Assembly: GCF_002954685.1 (NCBI RefSeq)
Contig: NZ_MSCN01000001.1
Coordinates: 1,661,456-1,725,455, forward strand
DNA: 64,000 bases
Reading direction: 5' to 3'
Source: Polaribacter porphyrae
GTDB taxonomy: Bacteria > Bacteroidota > Bacteroidia > Flavobacteriales > Flavobacteriaceae
How positions within the stretch are numbered: the stretch's first letter is position 1; each line of letters opens with the position of its first letter. Of the stretch, positions 8,962 through 17,437 are shown in pieces. The notes beneath the pieces were generated by a model. The model was not told the origin of the DNA, did no database searches, and saw only the letters and a list, made by a program, of their open reading frames with translations. Both the position numbers and the translations under genes were made by a program.

Positions 8962-11769
8962 TTGAAAAAAGTTTTATTATCTTTTATTCTTTTTGCTACA
9001 TGCCTGTCATTGATTGGTCAAGAAAACTCTATTCGAATAAAATCTGTTTTAAATCCATCAAAAGACGAACTTCATATTCAACAAGAAATTAAGTTTATCA
9101 ACAAGTCTGATACTATTTTAAAAAATATATACCTGCACAATTGGGCTAATAGTTATAAAAGCAGAAAAACTCCTTTATCTAAAAGGCTTGTAAAAGATTT
9201 TAGAAAAGATTTATATTTTGCAGACAAAAAAGATATAGGCTATTCTACCATAAAAAACTTAAATGTAAATTTTGAAGAAGCAATTTTTGAGGAGTTAGAA
9301 AATCAGCAAGATATCATTAAAATTGATTTAAAAGAACATCTTCAGCCTAATGATAGTATAACTATTTCTACAACGTATACAATAAAAATACCAAATGCTA
9401 AATTTACAGGTTATGGAAGGCTAGAAAATGGTTATCAGCTTCGTTTTTGGTATATGACTCCTGCTGTTTTTGATGATAAATGGCAATTAATGAGTAATTT
9501 AAATTTAGACGATTTATTTGAATATCCAACCGATTTTAAGATAGATATAGATGTACCTAAAGGCTATTTTGTTGAGAGTAACTTATACCAATATGAAACA
9601 CAAAAAGAAGAAAAAACAAACTACTATTTAGTTGGTAAGAAAAAAACCAATGTAGTTTTAAGCATCAATAAACAAAAACGTTTAAAATCATTTAAAACAA
9701 AGAACATTAATATTTATACTAATGTAATTGATGATGAAATGGATGATAAAATTTCTACTGAAATTCTTCAGAAGGAAATTGATTTCATAGAAAAATTTTT
9801 GGGTAAATATCCGCACAAAGAAATTTTTATAGATGAAGTCGCACAAAGAAAAAATCCAATTTATGGGTTGAGTCAATTACCAGGTTTTATTCGTCCTTTT
9901 TCTGATACTTTTAAATGGGAGCTTACTATTCTAAAAGCACTTTCAAGAAAATATTTAGACAATACTTTATTTTTAAATAATAGAAAAGATGGTTGGTTTC
10001 TAGATGGCTTGCAAAATTATTTAATGATAGAGTATGTAGACGAATTTTATCCAAAGCAAAAACTTCTAGGAAAATACTCAAAGAATTGGTTTTTAAAAAC
10101 ATTTAATCTTTCTAAATTAGATTTTAATGATAAATATCCTCTTGTCTATCAGTTTAGTGCTAGAAAATTTTTAGATCAATCTTTAAAAACTTCAGCTGAT
10201 TCACTGTCTAATTTGAATAGAAAGGTTGTAAATAAATATAAAGCTGGTTTAGGCTTTCGATATTTAAGAGGTTATTTGGGTAAAGACAAACTAAACAAAG
10301 CTCTAGAGGAATTTTATCAAAAAAATAAACTAAAAATCACCTCTAGTACTACTTTCGAAAAACTCTTAACAAAAAAAACAAATACAGATTTAGCCTGGTT
10401 TTTTGGAGATTATATCAACTCTAATAAAAAGATAGACTATACTATTGATAAAGTTGTAGAAGTAGGAGACAGCTTAAAAGTTACCATAAAAAACAAGAGA
10501 AATATTACAACTCCAGTATCTTTATATGGTGTTAAAGACAAAAAAATAAAGTTTAAAAAATGGATTACCAATGTTGATGACAAAAAGGTGGTAACACTCC
10601 CTAAAGGTGATTTTAATAAACTTGCATTAAACTACGAAAACCTTTATCCTGAACTTAATTCGTTAGATAATTGGAAATCTTTAGAGAAAAAAATATTTAA
10701 TAAGCCTTTAAAGTTTTCTTTAGTTAAAGACATCCAAGATCCTTATTACAATCAGTTGTTTTATCAACCAAATTTTAGTTATAACTTTTATAACGGATTG
10801 ATATTGGGTGTGGGACTTCATAACAAACCATTAATAAAAAGATATTTAGAAGTAAACCTCTCCCCTTCTTATGCTACAAAAAGTCAATCTTTAATTGGTA
10901 GTTTTTCAGTAATTTACAATCAATTTTTTGAGAAGACTAACATCTACAAAATAATGTATGGTATGTCTGGTGTAACTCTAGATTATGCTCCTAATCTCTC
11001 TTATAAATCTTTACTTCCTTTTGTAAATGTGGTGTTTAAGAGAAAAGATTTAAGAGATGCTACTTACGAAGCTGTAACCTCAAGAATACTTCATATTGAC
11101 AAAGAAGTAGCAGAAGGAGAGCCGAGAACTGCAGAAGATAATTACACTATATTTAACCTTCAGTACAACTACATAAACCCTGATATAATTAAAGAATTTC
11201 GCTACAACTACAATTTAGAAGTTGCTCAAAACTTCTCTAAAGTCTCTGCTGATTTACGTTATCGAGCTTTAACTGCATCAGACAGACAGTTAGATTTTAG
11301 AATTTTTGCGGGTGCTTTTATAAGTAATAAAACCGAAGGAGATTATTTTAGTTTTGGATTAGATAGAGCAAACGATTACTTATTTCAATTAAACTATTTT
11401 GGGCGTTCTGAAGAAAGTGGTTTTTTTAGCCAACAATATATCATTGCTGAAGGTGGATTTAAATCTGTATTGCCCACAAGATTTGCAAATCAATATATGC
11501 TTTCTCTAAATTCTAGCATTGGTTTATGGAAATGGATTGAATTTTATAACGATGTCGCTTTTCTTAAAAACAGAAATGCACCTGTTTATTTTGCGTACAA
11601 CAATGGCATCCGATTTAATTTTGTACATAATATATTAGAAGTATATTTCCCTTTGTATTCTAACAATGGTTGGGAGGTTACACAAAGAGCATATCCACAA
11701 AGAATACGTTTTACACTTACTGCACAGCTAGGTCCTATTTTTAATTTTATCAGAAGAGGTCTTTTCTAA
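8962..11769 (+). CDS. M1-peptidase-like protein lacking the zinc site, with C-terminal barrel-like domain
   Basis: 935 aa from a TTG start, with signal peptide KKVLLSFILFATCLSLIG. Residues about 20-500 follow the layout of M1 (gluzincin) aminopeptidases: an N-terminal beta domain with a recognisable FWYMTPAVFDDKW strand, then the catalytic-domain region. The zinc motif HEXXH-X18-E is replaced by KALSR at 325-329 and Asp348, exactly 18 residues on, inside GWFLDGLQNY, which matches the family WLNEGFAEY. Residues about 590-935 are rich in alternating beta strands and end in Phe, like an outer-membrane barrel. It is therefore probably non-catalytic and surface-associated. The upstream gap 8736-8961 shows no clear promoter. 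Confidence 0.65.
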   Translation: MKKVLLSFILFATCLSLIGQENSIRIKSVLNPSKDELHIQQEIKFINKSDTILKNIYLHNWANSYKSRKTPLSKRLVKDFRKDLYFADKKDIGYSTIKNLNVNFEEAIFEELENQQDIIKIDLKEHLQPNDSITISTTYTIKIPNAKFTGYGRLENGYQLRFWYMTPAVFDDKWQLMSNLNLDDLFEYPTDFKIDIDVPKGYFVESNLYQYETQKEEKTNYYLVGKKKTNVVLSINKQKRLKSFKTKNINIYTNVIDDEMDDKISTEILQKEIDFIEKFLGKYPHKEIFIDEVAQRKNPIYGLSQLPGFIRPFSDTFKWELTILKALSRKYLDNTLFLNNRKDGWFLDGLQNYLMIEYVDEFYPKQKLLGKYSKNWFLKTFNLSKLDFNDKYPLVYQFSARKFLDQSLKTSADSLSNLNRKVVNKYKAGLGFRYLRGYLGKDKLNKALEEFYQKNKLKITSSTTFEKLLTKKTNTDLAWFFGDYINSNKKIDYTIDKVVEVGDSLKVTIKNKRNITTPVSLYGVKDKKIKFKKWITNVDDKKVVTLPKGDFNKLALNYENLYPELNSLDNWKSLEKKIFNKPLKFSLVKDIQDPYYNQLFYQPNFSYNFYNGLILGVGLHNKPLIKRYLEVNLSPSYATKSQSLIGSFSVIYNQFFEKTNIYKIMYGMSGVTLDYAPNLSYKSLLPFVNVVFKRKDLRDATYEAVTSRILHIDKEVAEGEPRTAEDNYTIFNLQYNYINPDIIKEFRYNYNLEVAQNFSKVSADLRYRALTASDRQLDFRIFAGAFISNKTEGDYFSFGLDRANDYLFQLNYFGRSEESGFFSQQYIIAEGGFKSVLPTRFANQYMLSLNSSIGLWKWIEFYNDVAFLKNRNAPVYFAYNNGIRFNFVHNILEVYFPLYSNNGWEVTQRAYPQRIRFTLTAQLGPIFNFIRRGLF

Positions 11770-11883
11770 TTATTAAACAAAAGCCTATTTTTTGTATAAT
11801 TATCAACAAAATTGAGTTTTATATTCTTTTTTTTAACATATTCTTAACCAAATTAGATATTTTTAAATATCAATTAAAAAAAC

Positions 11884-11891
11884 TATCTTTG
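11884..11891 (+). promoter_or_regulatory. -7 promoter box of the E1 gene
   Basis: TATCTTTG matches TAnnTTTG and lies 22 bases before the ATG at 11914, which implies a leader of roughly 15-20 bases. The -33 region is A/T-rich without a clear TTG. Confidence 0.5.
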
Positions 11892-11913
11892 CAAAACTTT
11901 AAATCTCCATATT

Positions 11914-14367
11914 ATGATGCAAAAAACGCTTACTACAAATACGCAAGAAATATCATTTAACGAATTTAAAAAAGAAGTTTTAAACGATTATAGAATTGCA
12001 AAAATTAGTAGAGAGTGTAGCTTACTTGGCAGACGTGAAGTACTTACAGGCAAAGCTAAATTTGGTATTTTTGGAGATGGTAAAGAAGTACCTCAATTGG
12101 CTATGGCTAAAGCTTTTCTTAAAGGAGATTTTAGATCTGGTTATTACAGAGATCAAACTTTTATGATGGCTATTGGTGAGCTTACAGCTCAACAGTTTTT
12201 TGCAGGTTTGTACGCACATACAGATATTGAAGCAGACCCAATGTCTGCAGGAAGACAAATGGGTGGTCATTTTGCAACCCATAGTCTTAATGAAGATGGA
12301 AGCTGGAAAAATCTCACACAACAATACAATTCGAGTTCTGATATTTCTCCAACTGCAGGTCAAATGCCGCGTTTATTAGGTTTAGCACAAGCTTCAAAAA
12401 TTTACAGAAACGAGAAAAGTGTTCAGGATAAAACTAATTTTTCTAATAAAGGAAATGAAGTTGCTTGGGGTACAATTGGTAACGCAAGTACAAGTGAAGG
12501 CTTATTTTTTGAAACCATAAATGCAGCTGGAGTTTTACAAGTACCTATGGTAATGAGTGTTTGGGATGATGAATATGGTATATCAGTTCATGCAAAATAC
12601 CAAACAACAAAAGAAAGTATTTCAGAAATTTTAAAAGGATTTCAAAGGGATAAAAAGAACAAAGGTTATGAAATTTTTGTGGTAAATGGTTGGGATTATG
12701 TCCAATTGATGGATGTATATCAAAAAGCAGCAAAAATTGCAAGAGAAGAACATGTACCAGTTTTAATTCATGTAAAAGAATTAACACAACCTCAAGGACA
12801 TTCTACTTCTGGTTCTCATGAAAGATATAAAGATAAGGAACGTTTGCAATGGGAAAAAAACCATGATTGTATTGCTAAAATGCGAGAGTGGATTTTAGAT
12901 TTCGAGTTAGAAACAGAAACTGGTGAAACTTTACGCTTTATAGATTCTGAAGAAGAAATGATTCTACTAGAAAAAGCGGCAAAAAAAGAGGTAACCAATG
13001 CAAAAAGAAATGCTTGGAATGCCTACTTAAATGAAATAAAGGCTGAAGGTACTTTAGTATGTCAATTATTAGAAAGAGTTGCCAAAAAAAGTTTAAACGG
13101 AACATTCATCAACAAATATAAAAACGATTTACAAAGCAATATAGAACCTACTAGAAAAGATGTTTTATCTACTGCTAGAAAATGTTTGTGGCATATAAAA
13201 GATGAAAACTTTTCTGAAAAAATTGAGCTTCAAAATTTTATAAAATCAGCTATAAAAACAGCTTATGATAAGTATTCTACGTTTTTAACCAATGATGATG
13301 ATAACAATGTTTTATCTATAGAAGAACAAAAACCTTCGTATTCTAAAGAAAAGAATTTAGTTGATGCTAGAATTATAATGCGAGATAATTTTGATGCTAT
13401 CTTAAAAAAACATGATGATGTTGTTATTTTTGGAGAAGATGCTGGTTATATAGGTGATGTAAATCAAGGGTTAGAAGGTTTACAAGAAAAATATGGAGAC
13501 ATTAGAATTTCTGACACAGGAATTCGTGAAGCCACTATAATTGGACAAGGTATTGGTTTGGCTATGAGAGGTTTACGACCAATTGCAGAAGTGCAATATT
13601 TAGATTACTTGCTGTATGCGCTTCAAATTATGAGTGATGATTTAGCGACTTTGCGTTACAGAACTTTCGGCAAACAAAAAGCACCTTTAATCATAAGAAC
13701 TCGTGGACACAGATTAGAAGGTATTTGGCATGCTGGTTCGCCTATGGGAGGCATTATAAATAATGTAAGAGGAATTCACGTTTTAGTACCTAGAAATATG
13801 ACGAAAGCTGCTGGTTTTTACAATACACTTTTAGAAGGTGATGACCCAGCTTTAGTTATAGAATGTTTAAATGGTTATCGACTAAAAGAAGAATTACCAA
13901 CTAATTTAGGCGAATTTAAAACTCAAATTGGAGTAGTTGAAACAGTAAAAGAGGGGAAAGATATAACAGTGGTTTCTTATGGTTCTACTTTACGTTTGGT
14001 ACAAGATGCTGCTAAAGATTTAGCACAAGTAGGTATAGATATCGAAATTATTGATGCACAATCTTTACTACCTTTTGATTTAAATCACGATTGTGTAAAA
14101 AGTTTGGCAAAAACCAACAAATTATTGGTTGTTGATGAAGATGTTCCTGGAGGAGCTTCTGCCTATATTCTACAAGAGGTTTTAGAAAACCAAAATGGAT
14201 ATCAATATTTAGATAGCAAACCAGCAACCTTAACTTCTAAAGCACATAGACCTGCTTATGGTACAGATGGTGATTATTTCTCAAAACCTTCTGCTGAAGA
14301 TATTTTTGAAAAAGTGTATGACATTATGCATGAAGAAAATCCGCAAAAATTTAAGAGTTTGTATTAA
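11914..14367 (+). CDS. Fused alpha/beta thiamine-dependent 2-oxoacid dehydrogenase E1
   Basis: 817 aa. The N-terminal half (about 1-450) is the E1-alpha part that binds thiamine diphosphate, with WGTIGNASTSEGLFFE and the DDEYGIS loop near residues 185-225. The C-terminal half (about 480-817) is E1-beta, with FGEDAGYIGDVNQGLEG, the GIGLAMRG segment and VVDEDVPGGASAY. The enzyme decarboxylates a 2-oxoacid and transfers the acyl group to lipoyl E2; in Bacteroidetes this fused form is usually annotated as the branched-chain (2-oxoisovalerate) enzyme. No E2 or E3 gene is adjacent. It could use other 2-oxoacids. MM at the start leaves a one-codon uncertainty. Confidence 0.9.
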   Translation: MMQKTLTTNTQEISFNEFKKEVLNDYRIAKISRECSLLGRREVLTGKAKFGIFGDGKEVPQLAMAKAFLKGDFRSGYYRDQTFMMAIGELTAQQFFAGLYAHTDIEADPMSAGRQMGGHFATHSLNEDGSWKNLTQQYNSSSDISPTAGQMPRLLGLAQASKIYRNEKSVQDKTNFSNKGNEVAWGTIGNASTSEGLFFETINAAGVLQVPMVMSVWDDEYGISVHAKYQTTKESISEILKGFQRDKKNKGYEIFVVNGWDYVQLMDVYQKAAKIAREEHVPVLIHVKELTQPQGHSTSGSHERYKDKERLQWEKNHDCIAKMREWILDFELETETGETLRFIDSEEEMILLEKAAKKEVTNAKRNAWNAYLNEIKAEGTLVCQLLERVAKKSLNGTFINKYKNDLQSNIEPTRKDVLSTARKCLWHIKDENFSEKIELQNFIKSAIKTAYDKYSTFLTNDDDNNVLSIEEQKPSYSKEKNLVDARIIMRDNFDAILKKHDDVVIFGEDAGYIGDVNQGLEGLQEKYGDIRISDTGIREATIIGQGIGLAMRGLRPIAEVQYLDYLLYALQIMSDDLATLRYRTFGKQKAPLIIRTRGHRLEGIWHAGSPMGGIINNVRGIHVLVPRNMTKAAGFYNTLLEGDDPALVIECLNGYRLKEELPTNLGEFKTQIGVVETVKEGKDITVVSYGSTLRLVQDAAKDLAQVGIDIEIIDAQSLLPFDLNHDCVKSLAKTNKLLVVDEDVPGGASAYILQEVLENQNGYQYLDSKPATLTSKAHRPAYGTDGDYFSKPSAEDIFEKVYDIMHEENPQKFKSLY

Positions 14368-14382
14368 GAGCAAATCTTTTTA

Positions 14383-15111
14383 TTAATTTCTCCCTTTTTC
14401 ATTAGGGTATAATTTTGTGAGTACATCACTTTGCCAAAATTCTTTAGAATCAATATCTAAAATTGTTAATTTACCTTTGAAAGCAGCACCTGTATCAACG
14501 TTAATTAAATTATAAGCAAATATTGGTTCGTTAATTTTATAATTTGTAGTTGGTGTATGTCCAATATAAATCTCTTTGTAGTGCGTGAACCTTTGTGGCA
14601 TTTTATTTTCTATTTTCTTTGAGGGTAATTCTTCAGCCAATAAAGCTGTTTCTAAAAGTGTTCTATCCCAGTAATAGTTAGATTGATATTCTTCTCTTGT
14701 TACTCCATGCATAGAGGTAAAACCTGCGTGTATAAAGAGCCTTTGATTAAAATCAATATAGTAGTTCTTTAAACTTTCAAAAAAATTCAAGTGTTTTTTA
14801 CTAGTGATTAATCCAGTTTTAATATAACTATCAATAGTTTCCTTTCCTCCGTGAGCAAGCCATATAGGATTACTTTTCCCTTCAGTTAACCATAACTTAC
14901 ACCATAAATCATGATTTCCTAAAATAAATATACATTCTTGCTTTTCTGATAAACTTATGAGTTTATCAATTGTCTGGGGAGATTCACTCCATCCATCTAC
15001 ATAATCTCCAAGAAATATCAACTTATCCTGTACTGTCACTTTTGCCTTATCTAATACCTGCTCCAAAGCACGATAACCTCCATGAATATCTCCAATTACT
15101 AAAGTTCTCAT
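14383..15111 (-). CDS. Calcineurin-like metallophosphoesterase (ApaH/PrpE type)
   Basis: 242 aa. All metal-site motifs of the PPP-type phosphoesterases are present in order: GDIHG at residues 7-11, GDYVDG near 36, GNHDLW near 65, HAG near 135 and IGHTPT near 190. Relatives hydrolyse diadenosine tetraphosphate or protein phosphate esters. It is the last gene of the NAD/ADP-ribose operon, starting two bases after the kptA stop. That position suggests, by inference only, that it could open or dephosphorylate the cyclic-phosphate ADP-ribose made by KptA. Ap4A hydrolysis or a phosphatase role is equally possible. It converges with the E1 gene across only 15 bases. Confidence 0.85.
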   Translation of the reverse strand: MRTLVIGDIHGGYRALEQVLDKAKVTVQDKLIFLGDYVDGWSESPQTIDKLISLSEKQECIFILGNHDLWCKLWLTEGKSNPIWLAHGGKETIDSYIKTGLITSKKHLNFFESLKNYYIDFNQRLFIHAGFTSMHGVTREEYQSNYYWDRTLLETALLAEELPSKKIENKMPQRFTHYKEIYIGHTPTTNYKINEPIFAYNLINVDTGAAFKGKLTILDIDSKEFWQSDVLTKLYPNEKGRN

Positions 15112-15113
15112 AA

Positions 15114-15650
15114 TTAAAAAATAATTAATTCGACAGGCACTTCATCAGTTAACCAAACTCCATTTTCAGATTTATAGAATTTGTATCCTTTTCTTTGCAT
15201 TTCCAAAGCTTTGATTGTAAGAATTATGGGTTTACCTCTTCTAGAACCTACTTTTATAGCAGTTCCTTTGTTTGCACTTAAATGAACGTGTTGTCTTTTC
15301 ATCTTTTGTAAACCATTAGATTTTATTAACCCAATAAATCTTTCAACAGTTCCGTGAAATAAAAATTCTGGAGGAACTTGTGCCTTTAAATCTAGATCGA
15401 CGGTCTTTAAAGAATGCCCTTGATTTGCTCTAATTTTAGTTTTATCAGCATTAAAACTGAACCTTTGTTTGTCATTAGTAACTACTATTTCTTCTAATTC
15501 TACAAACGTAAATTTTAGATTTGATTTATCTAAAATATCATTAATCAAAGCCCAACCATTTTCATCTAACTGCAATCCTATTTTTTCTGGCTGATGTCTT
15601 AAAATCAGACTTAAAAACTTGCTGATTTGTTTTTTATATTGTGGTGTCAT
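15114..15650 (-). CDS. kptA: RNA 2'-phosphotransferase Tpt1/KptA
   Basis: 178 aa, the usual length. KptA/Tpt1 removes an internal RNA 2'-phosphate using NAD+, releasing nicotinamide and ADP-ribose 1'',2''-cyclic phosphate. Visible family elements: [14 protein letters not shown] at residues 13-26, the IRANQGHS motif near 100, FHGT near 120, [19 protein letters not shown] near 145 and a C-terminal VWLTDEVP strand. These include the Arg-His-Arg-Arg positions needed for NAD+ binding and catalysis. It overlaps the upstream macro-domain gene by 17 bases, so translation is coupled. Both its substrate (NAD+) and its products (nicotinamide, ADP-ribose derivative) match the other operon activities. Confidence 0.93.
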   Translation of the reverse strand: MTPQYKKQISKFLSLILRHQPEKIGLQLDENGWALINDILDKSNLKFTFVELEEIVVTNDKQRFSFNADKTKIRANQGHSLKTVDLDLKAQVPPEFLFHGTVERFIGLIKSNGLQKMKRQHVHLSANKGTAIKVGSRRGKPIILTIKALEMQRKGYKFYKSENGVWLTDEVPVELIIF

Positions 15651-16158
15651 TTTTTAATATTTTCTCATAAATCGAAAAGTTTTCCTCATCAAAACAAACA
15701 AAAATCACTTCTTCAATTGTATTATTATTTTTGTACCTTTTTATAGTTCCAATAGCTATTTGAGCTGCTATTTTTTTTGGGAATTTATATATACCAGTAC
15801 TTATATTTGGAAAAGCGATACTTTTTACATCATTCTGATTCGCTAATATCACTGAATTCTGATAACAGTTTCTCAAAAGAGCCTCTTTTTCAAAACCTCC
15901 TTTATTCCAAACTGGACCAACTGTATGGATTACATACTTCGCATCTAATTTTCCAGCAGTTGTAATTACAGCTTCTCCAACCTTACAACTTCCTTGTTTA
16001 TTTCTTATTTCTTTACAAGCGTTTAAAATTTCAACTCCACCTTTTTTATGAATTGCACCATCAACCCCAGAACCCCCTAATAAAGAAGTATTGGCTGCAT
16101 TAACAATTGCATCAACTTTTATTGTTGTAATATCTGATTTTATGACACTTATTTTCAT
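15634..16158 (-). CDS. Macro-domain O-acetyl-ADP-ribose deacetylase (MacroD/YmdB type)
   Basis: 174 aa consisting of one macro domain. The first ADP-ribose-binding segment reads [22 protein letters not shown] (given here as family landmark at residues 14-35), and the distal loop [12 protein letters not shown] lies near 130. This is the MacroD subtype, which hydrolyses O-acetyl-ADP-ribose and mono-ADP-ribosyl-aspartate/glutamate to free ADP-ribose. One Gly of the usual GGGG loop is Ser, a tolerated change. It starts 3 bases after the stop of the second macro gene and overlaps kptA by 17 bases. Product ADP-ribose is the presumed ligand of the NrtR regulator at the head of the cluster. Confidence 0.92.
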   Translation of the reverse strand: MKISVIKSDITTIKVDAIVNAANTSLLGGSGVDGAIHKKGGVEILNACKEIRNKQGSCKVGEAVITTAGKLDAKYVIHTVGPVWNKGGFEKEALLRNCYQNSVILANQNDVKSIAFPNISTGIYKFPKKIAAQIAIGTIKRYKNNNTIEEVIFVCFDEENFSIYEKILKNDTTI

Positions 16159-16161
16159 TAT

Positions 16162-16638
16162 TTATTTAAAATCATAAACAAAAACGTCTAATTTTTCGTT
16201 TAAAAGTATTTCACTAATAATAAATTCAATTTCTTCCCATTTTCCTCCAGCCAAACCACAGCCAATTCTTGGCATATGTATACTTGCTTCTAAATTATTT
16301 GCTTGAACTGCAATTTTACGCAAACATTCTTTAACTGCTTCATACCTTATTGGTGCAATATTGTTTTTACTTTTCAATCCTTGTTGTGCAATCATATTCC
16401 CAATAAAAACATCTTCATCAACTTTTACAATTTGAATCGCTCCCAATGAGAAATCATTTTGTAATCTATTCTTATACCATTCTCTGTAAGATTTTTCTGG
16501 TGCTTTCCATTTATTAGAAATTGCTAAAACAAAACCTTTTCCCCAACCTCCAACATCATTACAGATATGTACAATTATTTTATTTCCTTTTGTTTTTGGA
16601 GTTGTTGCATCTCCTTCTAAATATGTAATCTTTTTCAT
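16162..16638 (-). CDS. Macro-domain protein, Poa1p/TARG1-like subtype
   Basis: 158 aa. The fold landmarks differ from the neighbouring macro gene: IIVHICNDVGGWGKGFVLAI near residue 22, then an IGNMIAQQGL strand, and MPRIGCGLAGGKWEEIE near 122. These match the ALC1/TARG1/Poa1p branch. TARG1 has a catalytic Asp right after GCGL; here that residue is Ala, as in Poa1p-like and phage proteins that remove phosphate from ADP-ribose 1''-phosphate. That compound is the hydrolysed form of the KptA product, so pairing with kptA in one operon is biochemically sensible. The exact reaction is inferred. The gene starts 32 bases after the prs-like gene. Confidence 0.85.
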   Translation of the reverse strand: MKKITYLEGDATTPKTKGNKIIVHICNDVGGWGKGFVLAISNKWKAPEKSYREWYKNRLQNDFSLGAIQIVKVDEDVFIGNMIAQQGLKSKNNIAPIRYEAVKECLRKIAVQANNLEASIHMPRIGCGLAGGKWEEIEFIISEILLNEKLDVFVYDFK

Positions 16639-16670
16639 TTTTTATAAATTAAAACACTTATTTGTTAAAC

Positions 16671-17426
16671 TTAAACAACTTTATATTGTGTTACAAAATC
16701 ATCATCAATATCTTTATAACTATTAGTACAGAAAATATGATTGATACTTTCTTTTAATTCTCTAAAACCAAAATTAAATTGAGCGTGTGTAACATATAAG
16801 AATACTTTATTAGCTCCTTGTTTTTTTAATTCTGATGCTAAAAGTTTAAAGGTTCTACCTCCATCTGCTAAATCATCAATTATTAAACAATTCTTTTGGC
16901 TTACATTTCCTTGAATCTTTATTTGAGGAATTCCATTAATTCTTACTTTATTTGAAGGGATGATATCAGCATTCAATTTTTCAGCAAAATAATGAGTTGT
17001 TTTATAAGCTCCTGCATCTGGGCTTACCAAAACCGGATTTTCAATTTTATTATATGCCTGTTTTACATATTCAAAACAACTAATTTCTGTAGAATTATTA
17101 ATCAAAGCCAAGGAAACAGCACTATGTGGATGTAAAATTTCTACTTTGTCAAATTTCATACTATTTATAAATTTTGATATTATTTTTAAATCGAAAGATT
17201 CATTTGGATGAAATCTTCTGTCTGAACGTTGCCCAATTAAACAATAAATCGTTAAAATAGAAATGTTGCATTTATTTTCTATATCTGCATCCCAAGCATC
17301 TTTTACAGCAGCAACTTTAAACAAATCCTCGTAAGTATTTCCTCTTATTTTTATGTGTAGATTTCCATTTTCTACTATTTTAGCAGCTACTTGATTGTCC
17401 TTAAATCTTTTGATTTCATATTTCAT
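16671..17426 (-). CDS. Short PRPP-synthetase-like pyrophosphokinase (possible ADP-ribose pyrophosphokinase)
   Basis: 251 aa against about 310 for housekeeping PRPP synthetase. Recognisable parts: a divergent version of the RQDR ATP loop (GQRSDRRFHPNESFD near residue 65), LHPHS near 98, the VLVSPDAGAYK motif near 132 and a PRPP loop IIDDLADGGRTF near 187. These imply pyrophosphate transfer from ATP to the 1-OH of a ribose. It lies between a Nampt homologue (one gene upstream) and ADP-ribose-releasing macro proteins, so besides ribose 5-phosphate the acceptor could be ADP-ribose, as for Adps of the phage NARP1 pathway. The annotation as PRPP-synthetase family is firm; the substrate is not known. 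Confidence 0.8.
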   Translation of the reverse strand: MKYEIKRFKDNQVAAKIVENGNLHIKIRGNTYEDLFKVAAVKDAWDADIENKCNISILTIYCLIGQRSDRRFHPNESFDLKIISKFINSMKFDKVEILHPHSAVSLALINNSTEISCFEYVKQAYNKIENPVLVSPDAGAYKTTHYFAEKLNADIIPSNKVRINGIPQIKIQGNVSQKNCLIIDDLADGGRTFKLLASELKKQGANKVFLYVTHAQFNFGFRELKESINHIFCTNSYKDIDDDFVTQYKVV

Positions 17427-17437
17427 CTTAAATAATT

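Noticed and set aside
12022..12363. 113-codon minus-strand frame inside the E1 gene
   Set aside because: Complement of the E1-alpha coding sequence, whose thiamine-diphosphate motifs are clear; the antisense protein has no recognised features.
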